A stretch of DNA of 64,000 nucleotides, taken from positions 186,001 to 250,000 of the forward strand of contig NZ_JBIQWA010000003.1 in NCBI RefSeq assembly GCF_046591575.1. The letters run 5' to 3'. The position numbers and the translations under genes are program-made. Of the stretch, positions 1-8,713 are shown piece after piece. Within the stretch, counting starts at the first letter, position 1. Each line of letters starts with the position of its first letter. Below the pieces are notes generated by a model, which was not told the origin of the DNA, ran no database searches, and was given only the letters and a program-made list of their open reading frames with translations. Source of the stretch: Marivita sp046591575. GTDB lineage: Bacteria > Pseudomonadota > Alphaproteobacteria > Rhodobacterales > Rhodobacteraceae.

Positions 1-2
1 GC

Positions 3-1055
3 GATGCGATGGCAGAGGCTCTGAAAGACCCCGAAACCCACCTTTACGGACCGGTGCTCGGCTTGCCCGCCTTGCGTGACGCGCTCGCCGCACGGTGGTC
101 GGCACAGTATAAGGGCCGGGTGAAACCCGAAAACGTGGCCATCACCTCGGGGTGCAATCAGGCATTTGCAGCTACAATTGCCGCGATATGCAGCGACGGA
201 GACACGGTCATTCTGCCCACACCCTGGTATTTCAATCACAAGATGTGGCTCGATATGTCCGGCGTGACCGCAGTCGCGCTCAAGACAGGCCCCGACCTGA
301 TCCCCGATGTGCAGGCCGCCAAAGCGCTCATCACCGACACCACCCGCGCCATCGCGTTGGTCAGCCCCAACAATCCTGGCGGCGTGGAATATCCTGCCGA
401 AACGCTGCAGGCGTTTTTCGATCTGGCGCGCGCGCATGGGATCAAACTGATCGTCGACGAAATCTATCGTGATTTTGACAGCCGCGATGGCCCGCCGCAC
501 GGTTTGGTGTCCGATCCAAACTGGGGTGATACCCTGATCCAGCTTTATTCCTTTTCCAAGGCCTATCGGCTGACCGGGCACCGGGTTGGTGCGATCTTTG
601 CCAGCCCCGATCTGCTGTCCGAGGTTGAAAAGTTTCTGGATACGGTTGCCATTTGCCCGTCGCAGCTTGGCCAGAAAGCCGCGCTTTGGGGGGTGGAACA
701 TCTGGATGACTGGCTTGACCGGCAACGCCGCGAAATCCTGGACCGGCGCGCGGCGATTCACGACAACATGCCCCTCCTCACCGCCAAGGGCTGGCGTTTG
801 ATGGGGTGTGGCGCGTATTTTGCCTATCTCGAACACCCATTCGCCGCCAGCAGCGCCGATCTGGCCCCTAAGCTGGTGTCAGCGATTGGTGTTCTGGCCC
901 TGCCCGGCACCATGTTCACTCCAGCCGATGACTCCTCCGGGGAGCGGCAAATCCGCATCGCTTTTGCCAATGTGGATCGGGCCGAAATCACAACGTTGTT
1001 TGCGCGTCTGGCCAGCCTTGACTGGCCTCTTGCGACGCCGACATCCCCCGCGTAG
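3..1055 (+). CDS. PLP-dependent class I/II aminotransferase, 5'-truncated by window edge
   Basis: This is a fold-type I aminotransferase that moves an amino group between an amino acid and a 2-oxo acid through pyridoxal phosphate. The reading frame is open from the window edge, and families of this type are usually about 390 residues, so roughly 40 N-terminal residues probably lie upstream. The ATG at 9 is internal. Counting from it, the family marks are TSGCNQAF (46-53), NNPGG (121-125), VDEIYRDF (149-156) and the PLP-binding lysine in SFSKAYRLTGHRVG (Lys184). The substrate cannot be read from sequence. It is followed after 42 bp by the PpiD gene on the same strand. Confidence 0.9.
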   Translation, partial: DAMAEALKDPETHLYGPVLGLPALRDALAARWSAQYKGRVKPENVAITSGCNQAFAATIAAICSDGDTVILPTPWYFNHKMWLDMSGVTAVALKTGPDLIPDVQAAKALITDTTRAIALVSPNNPGGVEYPAETLQAFFDLARAHGIKLIVDEIYRDFDSRDGPPHGLVSDPNWGDTLIQLYSFSKAYRLTGHRVGAIFASPDLLSEVEKFLDTVAICPSQLGQKAALWGVEHLDDWLDRQRREILDRRAAIHDNMPLLTAKGWRLMGCGAYFAYLEHPFAASSADLAPKLVSAIGVLALPGTMFTPADDSSGERQIRIAFANVDRAEITTLFARLASLDWPLATPTSPA

Positions 1056-1097
1056 ACACAACGCACATATCTGCATCAGGCACGAGGGACCGTTTAT

Positions 1098-2945
1098 ATG
1101 GCTATGGGCAAAGGCAAACTGTCAAAGACCTTCATCTGGATTCTTATGGGTCTGCTGTTTGTCGGTCTGGCGGGCTTTGGGGCCACAAGCCTGACAGGGA
1201 CCGCCCGTAGCGTGGCGACCGTTGGCGAAAAAGAAGTGTCGACCGATGCCTATGTTCTGGCTTTGCGCACCGAAATCAACGCCTTTGCCGCGCAGGCCGG
1301 GCGCGCTGTGCCCATGTCCGAGGCCCAAAGCCTGGGTATTGACCGACAGGTGCTGGCACAGCTGATCACTGCGCGGGGCCTTGATAACGAAGCCGCCAAT
1401 ATTGGTCTGTCCGTCGGTGACGACGTGGTGGCCGACCAGTTGTTGCAGGTGCCGTCATTCCAGGGGGCCGATGGCAGCTTCAATCGCGAGGCCTATCGCT
1501 TTGCCTTGCGCAATCAGGGTTTGTCCGAGGCGCAGTTCGAAGAACAGCTGCGCGAGGACACATCGCGCACCATTCTGCAGACCGCGATTGTCGCGGGCAC
1601 CGCGCTTCCGGATACCTATGTCGACACGCTTTTGGCCTTTACCGGAGAAACGCGGGATTTCACCTGGGCGCGATTGGACGGCTCGGATCTTCAAACCGGG
1701 TTGCCAACGCCGTCTGATGCGGACCTGCAGGCATATTACGACGAAAACATCGACGCCTACACCCTGCCCGAACTGCGCGACATCACATATGCCTGGATCA
1801 CACCGGAAATGATCGTCGACACGGTCGAGGTGGATGACGCGGCGCTGCGGGCCGCCTATGACGAGCGGTTCAACGAATTCAATCAGCCAGAGCGCCGTCT
1901 GGTCGAACGTCTGGTCTATAGCAACGCCGAGGCCGCGAATGCCGCGATGGAGCGCGTCAATACCGGCACCGCCAGCTTTGAGGATCTGGTTGCGGATCGC
2001 GGATTGGCTTTAGCGGATGTTGATATGGGCGACGTGACCCGCGAAGATCTGGGCGATGCCGCCGATGGGGTGTTTGCTGCCGAAACCGGTGCTGTGGTCG
2101 GCCCGCTTCCCTCCAATCTTGGTCCGGCCCTGTATCGTATCAATGCGATTCTCGATGCTCAGACCACCAGTTTCGAAGACGCTCGCGCCGACCTGCGCGG
2201 TGCGCTGGCGCTTGACCGCGCGCGTCGTGTGATCGAAACGATGGCGCTGAGCATGGATGATGATCTGGCGGCAGGTGCCACGCTTGAAGAAATCGCAGAC
2301 GGCACCGAGATCACCTTGGGCCAGATCGACTGGTTTCCCGGTGCCGATGGCGACATCGCCGCCTATGACGCCTTTCGCGAAGCGGCGTCTGTTTTGACGG
2401 AAAACGACTTTCCCAGCGTTGAGCAATTGGGGGATGGCGGCGTCTTTGCGATGCGCCTCAATCGTATTCAACCCCCGGCCCCGCAGCCGCTTGAAGATGT
2501 GATAGATCAGGTGCGCCAGGGATGGGACACCCGCGAACAGACTGCGCAGTTGATGGTCAGAGCAGAAGCACTGGCCGGTTCTTTGGCAGAGGGTGCCACG
2601 TTCGAAGACCTGGGACTGACGCCGAATTCCGAAACGGATCTGGGCCGCAACGCGCAGATCACGGATTTGCCTCCCAACCTTCTGGGCGCGGTGTTCGAGA
2701 TGCAAGACGGCGACACACGCGCGCTTGCCGGGACAGGCGACGTGCTTATCCTGCGCCTTGATGCAATCACACCGGTCAATCGCGACGATGACGATATCGA
2801 ACAATTGGCCAACGCCCTGCGCAATCAATCGGCCAGCAGCATCGCAGAAGACCTGTTTCGTGCCTTTGCCACCGATGTGCAGATCCGTGGCGGGGTTGAG
2901 GTCAACCAGACGGCAATCAATGCCGTTCACGCAATCATTCAATAG
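1098..2945 (+). CDS. ppiD: PpiD/SurA-type periplasmic peptidyl-prolyl isomerase, membrane anchored
   Basis: This 615-residue protein starts with a short basic stretch and one hydrophobic segment (about residues 10-30, KTFIWILMGLLFVGLAGFGA), which fits a type II inner-membrane anchor with the rest in the periplasm. A SurA_N-like region follows (about 35-170), with the typical FNREAYRFALRNQGLSEAQF stretch. A parvulin-like rotamase domain lies near 265-360 and a second helical domain after it. Family members chaperone exported and outer-membrane proteins. AGGGACC precedes ATG 1098. TrpE starts 3 bp after the stop, so the two genes are probably co-transcribed. Rotamase activity is not certain, because many PpiD proteins are inactive. 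Confidence 0.88.
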   Translation: MAMGKGKLSKTFIWILMGLLFVGLAGFGATSLTGTARSVATVGEKEVSTDAYVLALRTEINAFAAQAGRAVPMSEAQSLGIDRQVLAQLITARGLDNEAANIGLSVGDDVVADQLLQVPSFQGADGSFNREAYRFALRNQGLSEAQFEEQLREDTSRTILQTAIVAGTALPDTYVDTLLAFTGETRDFTWARLDGSDLQTGLPTPSDADLQAYYDENIDAYTLPELRDITYAWITPEMIVDTVEVDDAALRAAYDERFNEFNQPERRLVERLVYSNAEAANAAMERVNTGTASFEDLVADRGLALADVDMGDVTREDLGDAADGVFAAETGAVVGPLPSNLGPALYRINAILDAQTTSFEDARADLRGALALDRARRVIETMALSMDDDLAAGATLEEIADGTEITLGQIDWFPGADGDIAAYDAFREAASVLTENDFPSVEQLGDGGVFAMRLNRIQPPAPQPLEDVIDQVRQGWDTREQTAQLMVRAEALAGSLAEGATFEDLGLTPNSETDLGRNAQITDLPPNLLGAVFEMQDGDTRALAGTGDVLILRLDAITPVNRDDDDIEQLANALRNQSASSIAEDLFRAFATDVQIRGGVEVNQTAINAVHAIIQ

Positions 2946-2948
2946 ATT

Positions 2949-4463
2949 ATGGCCCATTTGACTCCCGATTACGACAGCTTTGCCCGCGCCTATGAAGCGG
3001 GTCAGAATCAAGTTGTGTCTGCACAGCTTGCCGCTGATCTCGACACGCCGGTGTCTTTGATGCTCAAACTGACGGGGGCGGCGAAAGACGCGTTTGTTCT
3101 CGAAAGCGTCACCGGCGGAGACGTGCGGGGGCGGTATTCGATCATCGGGATGAAACCCGATGTGATCTGGAAATGTCATGGCACTCAAAGCAGCATCAAC
3201 CGGTCTGCACGCTATGACCCGGACGCATTTGAGCCGCAGTTAGACGATCCGCTGACCGCCTTGCGGGCGCTGATCGCCGAATCGAAAATCGACCTTCCCG
3301 AAAGCCTGCCCCAATCGGCGGCTGGCCTGTTCGGGTATCTTGGCTACGATATGATCCGGCTGGTTGAACATTTGCCCGATGTGAACCCCGACCCGCTTGG
3401 CCTGCCCGACGCAATTATGATGCGGCCCTCTGTCGTGGCGGTGTTGGACGGGGTGAAAGGCGAAGTGACCGTGGTGTCCCCCGCCTGGGTCAATGACGGG
3501 CTGACCGCACGCGCCGCTTATGCGCAGGCGGCCGAGCGGGTGATGGACGCAGTTCGCGATCTGGAGCGCGCCTTGCCGCAACAGGCCCGCGAAATGGGAG
3601 ACGCCGCCGATATCGCGCCCCCGGTGTCGAATTTCACCCACGAGGGATACAAGGCGGCCGTTGAAAAAGCCAAGGATTACATCAAAGCAGGCGACATCTT
3701 TCAGGTCGTCCCGGCGCAACGATGGACACAGGATTTTCCGCTTCCGCCATTTGCACTTTATCGTTCCCTTAGAAGAACCAATCCGTCGCCCTTTATGTTT
3801 TACTTTAACTTTGGCGGGTTTCAGATTATTGGCGCCAGCCCGGAAATCCTGGTGCGGGTCTTTGGCGATGAAGTGACCATTCGCCCAATCGCAGGCACCC
3901 GTCCCCGTGGAGCCACACCGCAGGAAGATGCCGCCCTGGAGGCCGATCTTTTGGCCGATGCCAAGGAATGCGCGGAACATCTGATGCTACTGGATCTGGG
4001 CCGCAACGATGTCGGGCGTGTCGCCAAAATCGGCACGGTCCGCCCGACCGAGCAATTCATCATCGAACGCTATAGCCACGTCATGCATATCGTCTCGAAC
4101 GTGGTGGGCGAACTTAGCCCCGATCATGACGCGCTGTCCGCTTTGCTTGCCGGTCTGCCAGCGGGCACCGTGAGCGGCGCGCCCAAGGTGCGTGCGATGC
4201 AGATCATTGATGAGCTGGAGCCGGAGAAACGCGGCCTTTATGGCGGCGCTGTCGGGTATTTCAGCGCAGGAGGCGATATGGATATGTGTATCGCCCTGCG
4301 CACGGCGTTGGTGCAGGATCAAAAGCTGTATATCCAGGCCGGTGGCGGGGTTGTTTATGACAGCGATCCCGAAGCCGAGTATCAGGAAACCGTGCACAAA
4401 TCGAACGCCATTCGCCGCGCCGCTGCCGATGCGGCCCGCTTTACCCGAAGCAGCAACGACTGA
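2949..4463 (+). CDS. trpE: anthranilate synthase component I
   Basis: TrpE makes anthranilate from chorismate, with ammonia supplied by the TrpG glutaminase, in the first step of tryptophan synthesis. The 504-residue length is normal. Visible marks are an N-terminal regulatory motif with LESVTGGDVRGRYS, which corresponds to the tryptophan feedback site, and the chorismate-binding core: GDIFQVVPAQR, SPEILVRV, the catalytic IAGTRPRG, RYSHVMHIVSNVVG and GTVSGAPKVRAM. No trpG, trpD or trpC is adjacent. The gene sits 3 bp behind ppiD with no room for a leader peptide or attenuator of its own, so any attenuation would have to act from upstream of ppiD. Confidence 0.96.
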   Translation: MAHLTPDYDSFARAYEAGQNQVVSAQLAADLDTPVSLMLKLTGAAKDAFVLESVTGGDVRGRYSIIGMKPDVIWKCHGTQSSINRSARYDPDAFEPQLDDPLTALRALIAESKIDLPESLPQSAAGLFGYLGYDMIRLVEHLPDVNPDPLGLPDAIMMRPSVVAVLDGVKGEVTVVSPAWVNDGLTARAAYAQAAERVMDAVRDLERALPQQAREMGDAADIAPPVSNFTHEGYKAAVEKAKDYIKAGDIFQVVPAQRWTQDFPLPPFALYRSLRRTNPSPFMFYFNFGGFQIIGASPEILVRVFGDEVTIRPIAGTRPRGATPQEDAALEADLLADAKECAEHLMLLDLGRNDVGRVAKIGTVRPTEQFIIERYSHVMHIVSNVVGELSPDHDALSALLAGLPAGTVSGAPKVRAMQIIDELEPEKRGLYGGAVGYFSAGGDMDMCIALRTALVQDQKLYIQAGGGVVYDSDPEAEYQETVHKSNAIRRAAADAARFTRSSND

Positions 4464-4477
4464 CGGTTATGGCGGAT

Positions 4478-4524
4478 TGGGGGCCAGCCCCCAAACCCCC
4501 GAGATATTTGTGAAACAGAGAAAG
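4478..4524 (+). repeat. mosaic hairpin element, copy 1, between convergent trpE and sufE
   Basis: An 8-bp perfect arm (TTGGGGGC, 4478-4485) pairs with GCCCCCAA (4488-4495). It is followed by CCCCCGAGATATTT and an A/G-rich tail ending in GAGAAAG. The same three parts recur in inverted orientation at 25761-25808. The position between two converging genes suggests a transcription end or an interspersed repeat. There is no canonical T-run directly after the stem. Confidence 0.7.
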
Positions 4525-4547
4525 CAGCGGGTTTCTGTAGGGATTGT

Positions 4548-4961
4548 CTAGGATGAAGAGTTTGCTGCAAACCCCTGCAAACGCTCGATCATTGCGCGCA
4601 GCCCGTTCGACCTTTGCGCAGATAGGTGATCGTTAAGCCCAAGACGCCCCAGTTCGGCGCGGGCATCAATCGCCACCACCTCTGACGGTGGAAGGCCATT
4701 GTAAAGCTTGCGCAGAACCGCGATCAGACCATTGACGATCATCGCGTCGCTTTCCCCGTCAAAGTGCACCACGCCGCCATCGATCTGTGGGTGCAGCCAC
4801 ACCTGGCTGGCACAGCCGTCAACCTTGGTTGCGGGCACTTTCAGCGCCTCTGGCAACGGCTCCATGGCCTTGCCCAGTTCGATCACCATTCGATAGCGAT
4901 CTTCCCAGTCGTCAAGAAATTCGAAATCCTCAACAATATCTTCAAACGCAGCGCTGGCCAT
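4548..4961 (-). CDS. sufE: SufE-family cysteine desulfurase activator
   Basis: SufE accepts sulfur as a persulfide from the SufS cysteine desulfurase and passes it to the SUF iron-sulfur scaffold. The 137-residue reading from ATG 4961 is the family length. The conserved sulfur-acceptor cysteine is in KVDGCASQVWLH (about residue 47), and the C-terminal half holds the RLGLNDHLSAQRSNGL stretch. An in-frame GTG four codons upstream is possible, but GGAG lies at the right distance for the ATG. No other suf gene is adjacent, so it works with a Suf system encoded elsewhere. It converges on trpE across the hairpin element. Confidence 0.92.
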   Translation of the reverse strand: MASAAFEDIVEDFEFLDDWEDRYRMVIELGKAMEPLPEALKVPATKVDGCASQVWLHPQIDGGVVHFDGESDAMIVNGLIAVLRKLYNGLPPSEVVAIDARAELGRLGLNDHLSAQRSNGLRAMIERLQGFAANSSS

Positions 4962-5093
4962 CGTGAACTCCACTGGTCTTTCCGTGTTCCAAACACCTAT
5001 GCAGAGCGATCAGAAACGTCCAGCCCGGGCTTGACGCTTTTCAATGGCGGCGCAATCGGTTACGTCGAAAGAAGACAGGCAAAGGGACCGACC

Positions 5094-5609
5094 ATGCGCA
5101 AACCCGTGACGCTTTTGACCCTCGCACTGGTGGTGCTGACCAGCTGTACCGCCATCAACCAGTCCCGGTTCAATCCGCTGAATTGGTTTGGGTCCGGCCA
5201 GCCTGATCCGTCCGCGATGACCCCCGCCGACAGCGAGGTAAATCCATTGATCCCGGCTCGTCGCGCGTCGGTGTTCCGCACAAACCAGGCTGCGGTTTAT
5301 GCCGGACGCCCTGTTGCGCAGATCACAGAACTGTTGATCGAGCGCCGTCCCGGTGGGGCGATCATCCGTACCACGGGTCAGGCCAGCCGCGTCGGCCCGT
5401 TTGATGTGCGATTGATCGCCGATGACGACGCCAGCACCGATGATACGCTTGTGTTTGACTTGCGCGCGCGGCAGCAGGCTGGCCCGCGCTCTGCTGGCCC
5501 GCTGGCCCGTCAGGTCACAGCAGCGGTGTGGATCACGGATCAGGATCTGCGGGGCATTCGGTCAATCACGGTGCGCGGGGCCGATAACGCAAGAACAGCG
5601 CGCCGCTGA
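5094..5609 (+). CDS. putative lipoprotein, function unknown
   Basis: ATG 5094 follows AAAGGGACC and begins a lipoprotein signal: a short basic start, a hydrophobic core and a lipobox ending LVVLTSC, so Cys18 is probably lipidated. The frame is open much further upstream, but those residues lack any signal or RBS. The mature part has about 154 residues. It includes the stretch RASVFRTNQAAVYAGRPVAQ and ends in a basic tail, ADNARTARR. I do not recognise a named domain; it is likely a conserved hypothetical of the Rhodobacterales. It is convergent with rnd, whose stop is 6 bp away. Confidence 0.75.
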   Translation: MRKPVTLLTLALVVLTSCTAINQSRFNPLNWFGSGQPDPSAMTPADSEVNPLIPARRASVFRTNQAAVYAGRPVAQITELLIERRPGGAIIRTTGQASRVGPFDVRLIADDDASTDDTLVFDLRARQQAGPRSAGPLARQVTAAVWITDQDLRGIRSITVRGADNARTARR

Positions 5610-5614
5610 GGGGC

Positions 5615-6772
5615 TTAGATCTCGATGATCTGAACCTGCTTGCCCTTTGCGGCCAGCGCGACACGCCCTTCGCATAAACGCAGAGCGTCTTCACCAAACA
5701 CCTCGCGGCGCCATCCCCGCAAAGCCGCGATATCCCTGGCACCAGAGGCCAGCGCATCCAGATCGGCGGCCGAGGCGATCAGTTTCGAGGCAACACCCGA
5801 GGTTTCGGTTTTCGCCTTGAGCAAGACCCGAAGCAGATCGGCCAGTGCCGGATTGACCTGCGGGGATTGGCGCGGATTGTCCAGAACCGGCAATTGGTCT
5901 TTCGGCAGGCTTTGGGCGCGGTGCACGGCTTTGAGGATACCTTCGGCGATATCGCCTTTGCGCGCATCCCGAAGCAAAAGCCGCGACCTTCCCAGGTCGC
6001 TCATATCTTTGGGTTTGGTCGAAGCCAGTTCAACCAGCGCATCATCCTTGTAGACCCGGCTGCGCGGGATATTGCGATCCTGGGCATAGCTTTCGCGAAA
6101 TTTGGCCAGTTCCTTGATCAGGGCCAAAAACCGCGGCGCGTTCGAGCGCGTCTTGATGCGCATCCAGGCATCGTCGGGATGGGTGACATATGTGTCTGGA
6201 GCCAGCAACGTGGCGATTTCTTCCTCGACCCATTTGTCGCGACCGCTATCGGCAAGACGCTTTTTCAGGAATTCATAGATTTGACGCAGATGAGTGACAT
6301 CCGCCAGGGCATAGGTTTTTTGACTGTCCGACAAGGGCCGTCGCGACCAGTCGGTAAACCGGGATGATTTATCAAGCGATTCTTTGGCGATTTTGCGGAC
6401 AAGCGTCTCGTACCCGACCTGATCGCCGAAACCGGCCACCATGGCCGCCACCTGTGTGTCAAACAGCGGTTCAGGGATCACACCGTGGTCGATATAGAAA
6501 ATCTCAAGATCCTGGCGCGCCGCGTGGAACACTTTGACCACGTCCGGATTTTTGAACAGCTCCAGCAGGGGATCAAGCGACAGGCCATTGCTTAACGGAT
6601 CGACCAGAATTGCGTCATCCTCCCCGTTGCCGCGATAGGCCAGCTGGATCAGGCACAGCTTTGAGTAATAGGTCCGTTCTCTTAGAAATTCGGTATCGAC
6701 GGTTACATAAGCCGTCTGGGCGGCGCGCTGACAGAACGCAGCCAAATCCTGGGTCGTGGTCACAACGTGCAT
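5615..6772 (-). CDS. rnd: ribonuclease D
   Basis: RNase D is a 3'-5' exoribonuclease that trims tRNA precursors and other structured RNAs. The 385-residue reading from ATG 6772 (MHVVTTTQDLAAF) matches the family; the 27 extra upstream codons look non-coding. The DEDDy exonuclease marks are VDTEFLRE (Exo I), VFHAARQDLEIFY (Exo II) and TYALADVTHL (Exo III with the tyrosine and aspartate). An HRDC domain follows, around residues 205-285. It is the third gene of purM-purN-rnd. The 93-bp gap to purN contains an inverted repeat, TTACGC (6816-6821) with GCGTAA (6831-6836). Confidence 0.94.
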   Translation of the reverse strand: MHVVTTTQDLAAFCQRAAQTAYVTVDTEFLRERTYYSKLCLIQLAYRGNGEDDAILVDPLSNGLSLDPLLELFKNPDVVKVFHAARQDLEIFYIDHGVIPEPLFDTQVAAMVAGFGDQVGYETLVRKIAKESLDKSSRFTDWSRRPLSDSQKTYALADVTHLRQIYEFLKKRLADSGRDKWVEEEIATLLAPDTYVTHPDDAWMRIKTRSNAPRFLALIKELAKFRESYAQDRNIPRSRVYKDDALVELASTKPKDMSDLGRSRLLLRDARKGDIAEGILKAVHRAQSLPKDQLPVLDNPRQSPQVNPALADLLRVLLKAKTETSGVASKLIASAADLDALASGARDIAALRGWRREVFGEDALRLCEGRVALAAKGKQVQIIEI

Positions 6773-6865
6773 ATAATGGGTCGTTCTTTTATCGTTTTTT
6801 CTTTGGCACCCCGTCTTACGCATAGCGGAAGCGTAAAACCCTGCATAGCGCAAGATTGGGTCATT

Positions 6866-7459
6866 TCAAGGCAGATCCAGCCGCGAGCGGTCTCCGATCG
6901 CGACGCGGCGCAGGATTTTTGGATAAAGAACATGCTCTTGCGCCAAAACGCGCTGTGCAAGTTTTTCTGGCGTGTCGTCGGGTAAGATCGGCACCCGCGC
7001 CTGTCCCAGCACCCGGCCACCATCCAGTTCGGCTGTGACTTCATGCACGGAACACCCCGCCTCCGAGTCGCCCGCAGCAAGGGCGCGGGCATGGGTGTTC
7101 AGCCCTTTGTATTTCGGCAGCAGCGACGGATGGATGTTCAAAAGCTTGCCCTGCCACCGGGTCACGAAGGGTGCGCTTAACACGCGCATGAACCCGGCCA
7201 GACATATGACATCCGGCTTCGCCGCCTCCAAAACCTCTGACAAGCGCGCCTCAAACGCGCTGCGATTCGCTCCAAAGGCTGTGTGATCCACACACGCGGT
7301 CGCAATGCCCCGGGATCGGGCTTTCTCAAGACCGCCGGCATCCGCAACATTGGAGACAACCAGAACCGGTCGCGCCGGATGATCGCCCTGCATATCCTCG
7401 ACCAGCGACACCATATTGGACCCGCCACCAGAGATCAGGATCGCAACGCGTTGTGTCAC
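6866..7459 (-). CDS. purN: phosphoribosylglycinamide formyltransferase
   Basis: PurN formylates GAR using 10-formyltetrahydrofolate in the third step of purine synthesis. The 197-residue length is usual. Marks are the phosphate-binding start VAILISGGGSNM (residues 5-16) and the folate and catalytic region HPSLLPKYKGLNTH, which holds the active-site histidine; the catalytic aspartate is in TAELDGG. The start codon overlaps the purM stop as ATGA, which indicates translational coupling and one operon with purM. Confidence 0.96.
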   Translation of the reverse strand: MTQRVAILISGGGSNMVSLVEDMQGDHPARPVLVVSNVADAGGLEKARSRGIATACVDHTAFGANRSAFEARLSEVLEAAKPDVICLAGFMRVLSAPFVTRWQGKLLNIHPSLLPKYKGLNTHARALAAGDSEAGCSVHEVTAELDGGRVLGQARVPILPDDTPEKLAQRVLAQEHVLYPKILRRVAIGDRSRLDLP

Positions 7460-8502
7460 AAAAGAGCGCCGGAATAGGCCACGCCCGGTGTGCCGGTGAC
7501 AGTCCCGATCTCGGATACGGTTTCGCCCGCATCGGTCAACACCGCCGTGATCGCGTCACGGTCTGACGGTTTGACTACCAGGATCATGCCGATGCCACAG
7601 TTGAATGTCTTGAGCAATTCGGCCTCTGACATGGTGCCGGTTTTGGCCAACCACTGGAAAACCGGGGGAAGATCCCATGCGGACAGATCAATCTGCGCGC
7701 CCAGGTCTTCGGGCAGGACCCGTGGCAGGTTTTCCGTCAACCCGCCGCCGGTGATATGCGCCAGGGCGTTTACGCCGCCCTGCCCGATTGCGGCCAAAGC
7801 TTGCTTTACGTAAAGCCGCGTCGGTGTCAGCAACGCCTGCCCCAATGTGCCATCGCTCCAGGGGCAATCGGCCTCCCAGCTCAGGCCGGATATCTCGACC
7901 AGCTTGCGCACCAGCGAATAACCGTTTGAATGCACCCCGTCAGAGCCAAGCCCCAACAGCACATCGCCTGCGGTCACATCGCGTGGCAGATCCGTCCCGC
8001 GCTCCATGGCCCCGACGGCAAAGCCCGCCAGATCAAAGTCGCCAGCCGGATACATGCCCGGCATCTCGGCGGTTTCGCCGCCAATCAACGCACAGCCGGA
8101 TAAGGCGCAGCCTTCGGCAATTCCTTCGATGACCCGCGCGGCGATGTCGGTCTCAAGCTTGCCAGTGGCGAAATAGTCCAGGAAAAACAACGGCTCGGCA
8201 CCTTGGCAAACAAGGTCGTTCACACACATCGCAACCAGATCAATACCCACGCCATCAACGTGGCCGGTGTCAATTGCGATGCGCAGCTTGGTGCCCACGC
8301 CATCGGTCGCCGCCACCAGAACCGGATCGGTATAGCCCGCGCCTTTGAGGTCGAACAGCGCGCCGAACCCGCCCAGCCCCGACACCACTCCGGGCCGCGC
8401 GGTGCGTTTGGCCGCAGGTTTGATCCGGTCAACCAGCGCATTGCCCGCGTCGATATCCACACCTGCATCTGCATAGGTGATGCCATTTTTGCCGTCTGTC
8501 AT
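7456..8502 (-). CDS. purM: phosphoribosylformylglycinamidine cyclo-ligase (AIR synthetase)
   Basis: PurM closes the imidazole ring of FGAM in an ATP-dependent step to give AIR. The 348-residue length fits. Family marks are ITYADAGVDIDAGNALVDRI at the start, GVGTKLRIA, the aspartate-rich VDGVGIDLVAMCVNDL and GGETAEMPGMY. It is first in purM-purN-rnd and transcribed away from the tRNA gene. The 117-bp region between purM and the tRNA (8503-8619) should contain its promoter. Confidence 0.97.
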   Translation of the reverse strand: MTDGKNGITYADAGVDIDAGNALVDRIKPAAKRTARPGVVSGLGGFGALFDLKGAGYTDPVLVAATDGVGTKLRIAIDTGHVDGVGIDLVAMCVNDLVCQGAEPLFFLDYFATGKLETDIAARVIEGIAEGCALSGCALIGGETAEMPGMYPAGDFDLAGFAVGAMERGTDLPRDVTAGDVLLGLGSDGVHSNGYSLVRKLVEISGLSWEADCPWSDGTLGQALLTPTRLYVKQALAAIGQGGVNALAHITGGGLTENLPRVLPEDLGAQIDLSAWDLPPVFQWLAKTGTMSEAELLKTFNCGIGMILVVKPSDRDAITAVLTDAGETVSEIGTVTGTPGVAYSGALL

Positions 8503-8619
8503 GATACGCCCTCCGGTGCTCGCGGCTGCCTTAGCGCAGGCATGGGCACAAGTCCATCATCCGCGTGTCGCAGCGCCTCTTGACGCGCCCCGGTTGTCTG
8601 ATAGTGAAACACTCATGGC

Positions 8620-8696
8620 GGGCCTGTAGCTCAATTGGTTAGAGCAGAGCGCTCATAACGCTTTGGTTGCGGGTTCAAGTCCTGCCGGGCCTACCA
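8620..8696 (+). tRNA. tRNA with CAU anticodon, probably tRNA-Ile2 (lysidine type)
   Basis: This is a 77-nt cloverleaf with encoded CCA (8694-8696). The acceptor arm GGGCCTG (8620-8626) pairs with CGGGCCT (8686-8692), with two G-U pairs. The D arm is GCTC/GAGC and the T arm is GCGGG-TTCAAGT-CCTGC. The anticodon CAT is at 8654-8656 in the context CTCATAA. A CAU anticodon can be initiator Met, elongator Met or Ile2. The initiator is unlikely because the first pair is a standard-type G-U and the anticodon stem lacks three G-C pairs. The GGGCCTG start resembles alphaproteobacterial Ile2 from memory. Confidence 0.9.
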
Positions 8697-8713
8697 TATC
8701 CGCTGTCACCCGA

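Noticed and set aside
2010..3188. 392-codon minus-strand open frame antisense to ppiD/trpE
   Set aside because: Crosses two real genes and shows no domain or start signal.
6816..6836. Terminator between purN and rnd
   Set aside because: The TTACGC/GCGTAA stem has no T-run in the direction of transcription, so read-through to rnd is more likely.
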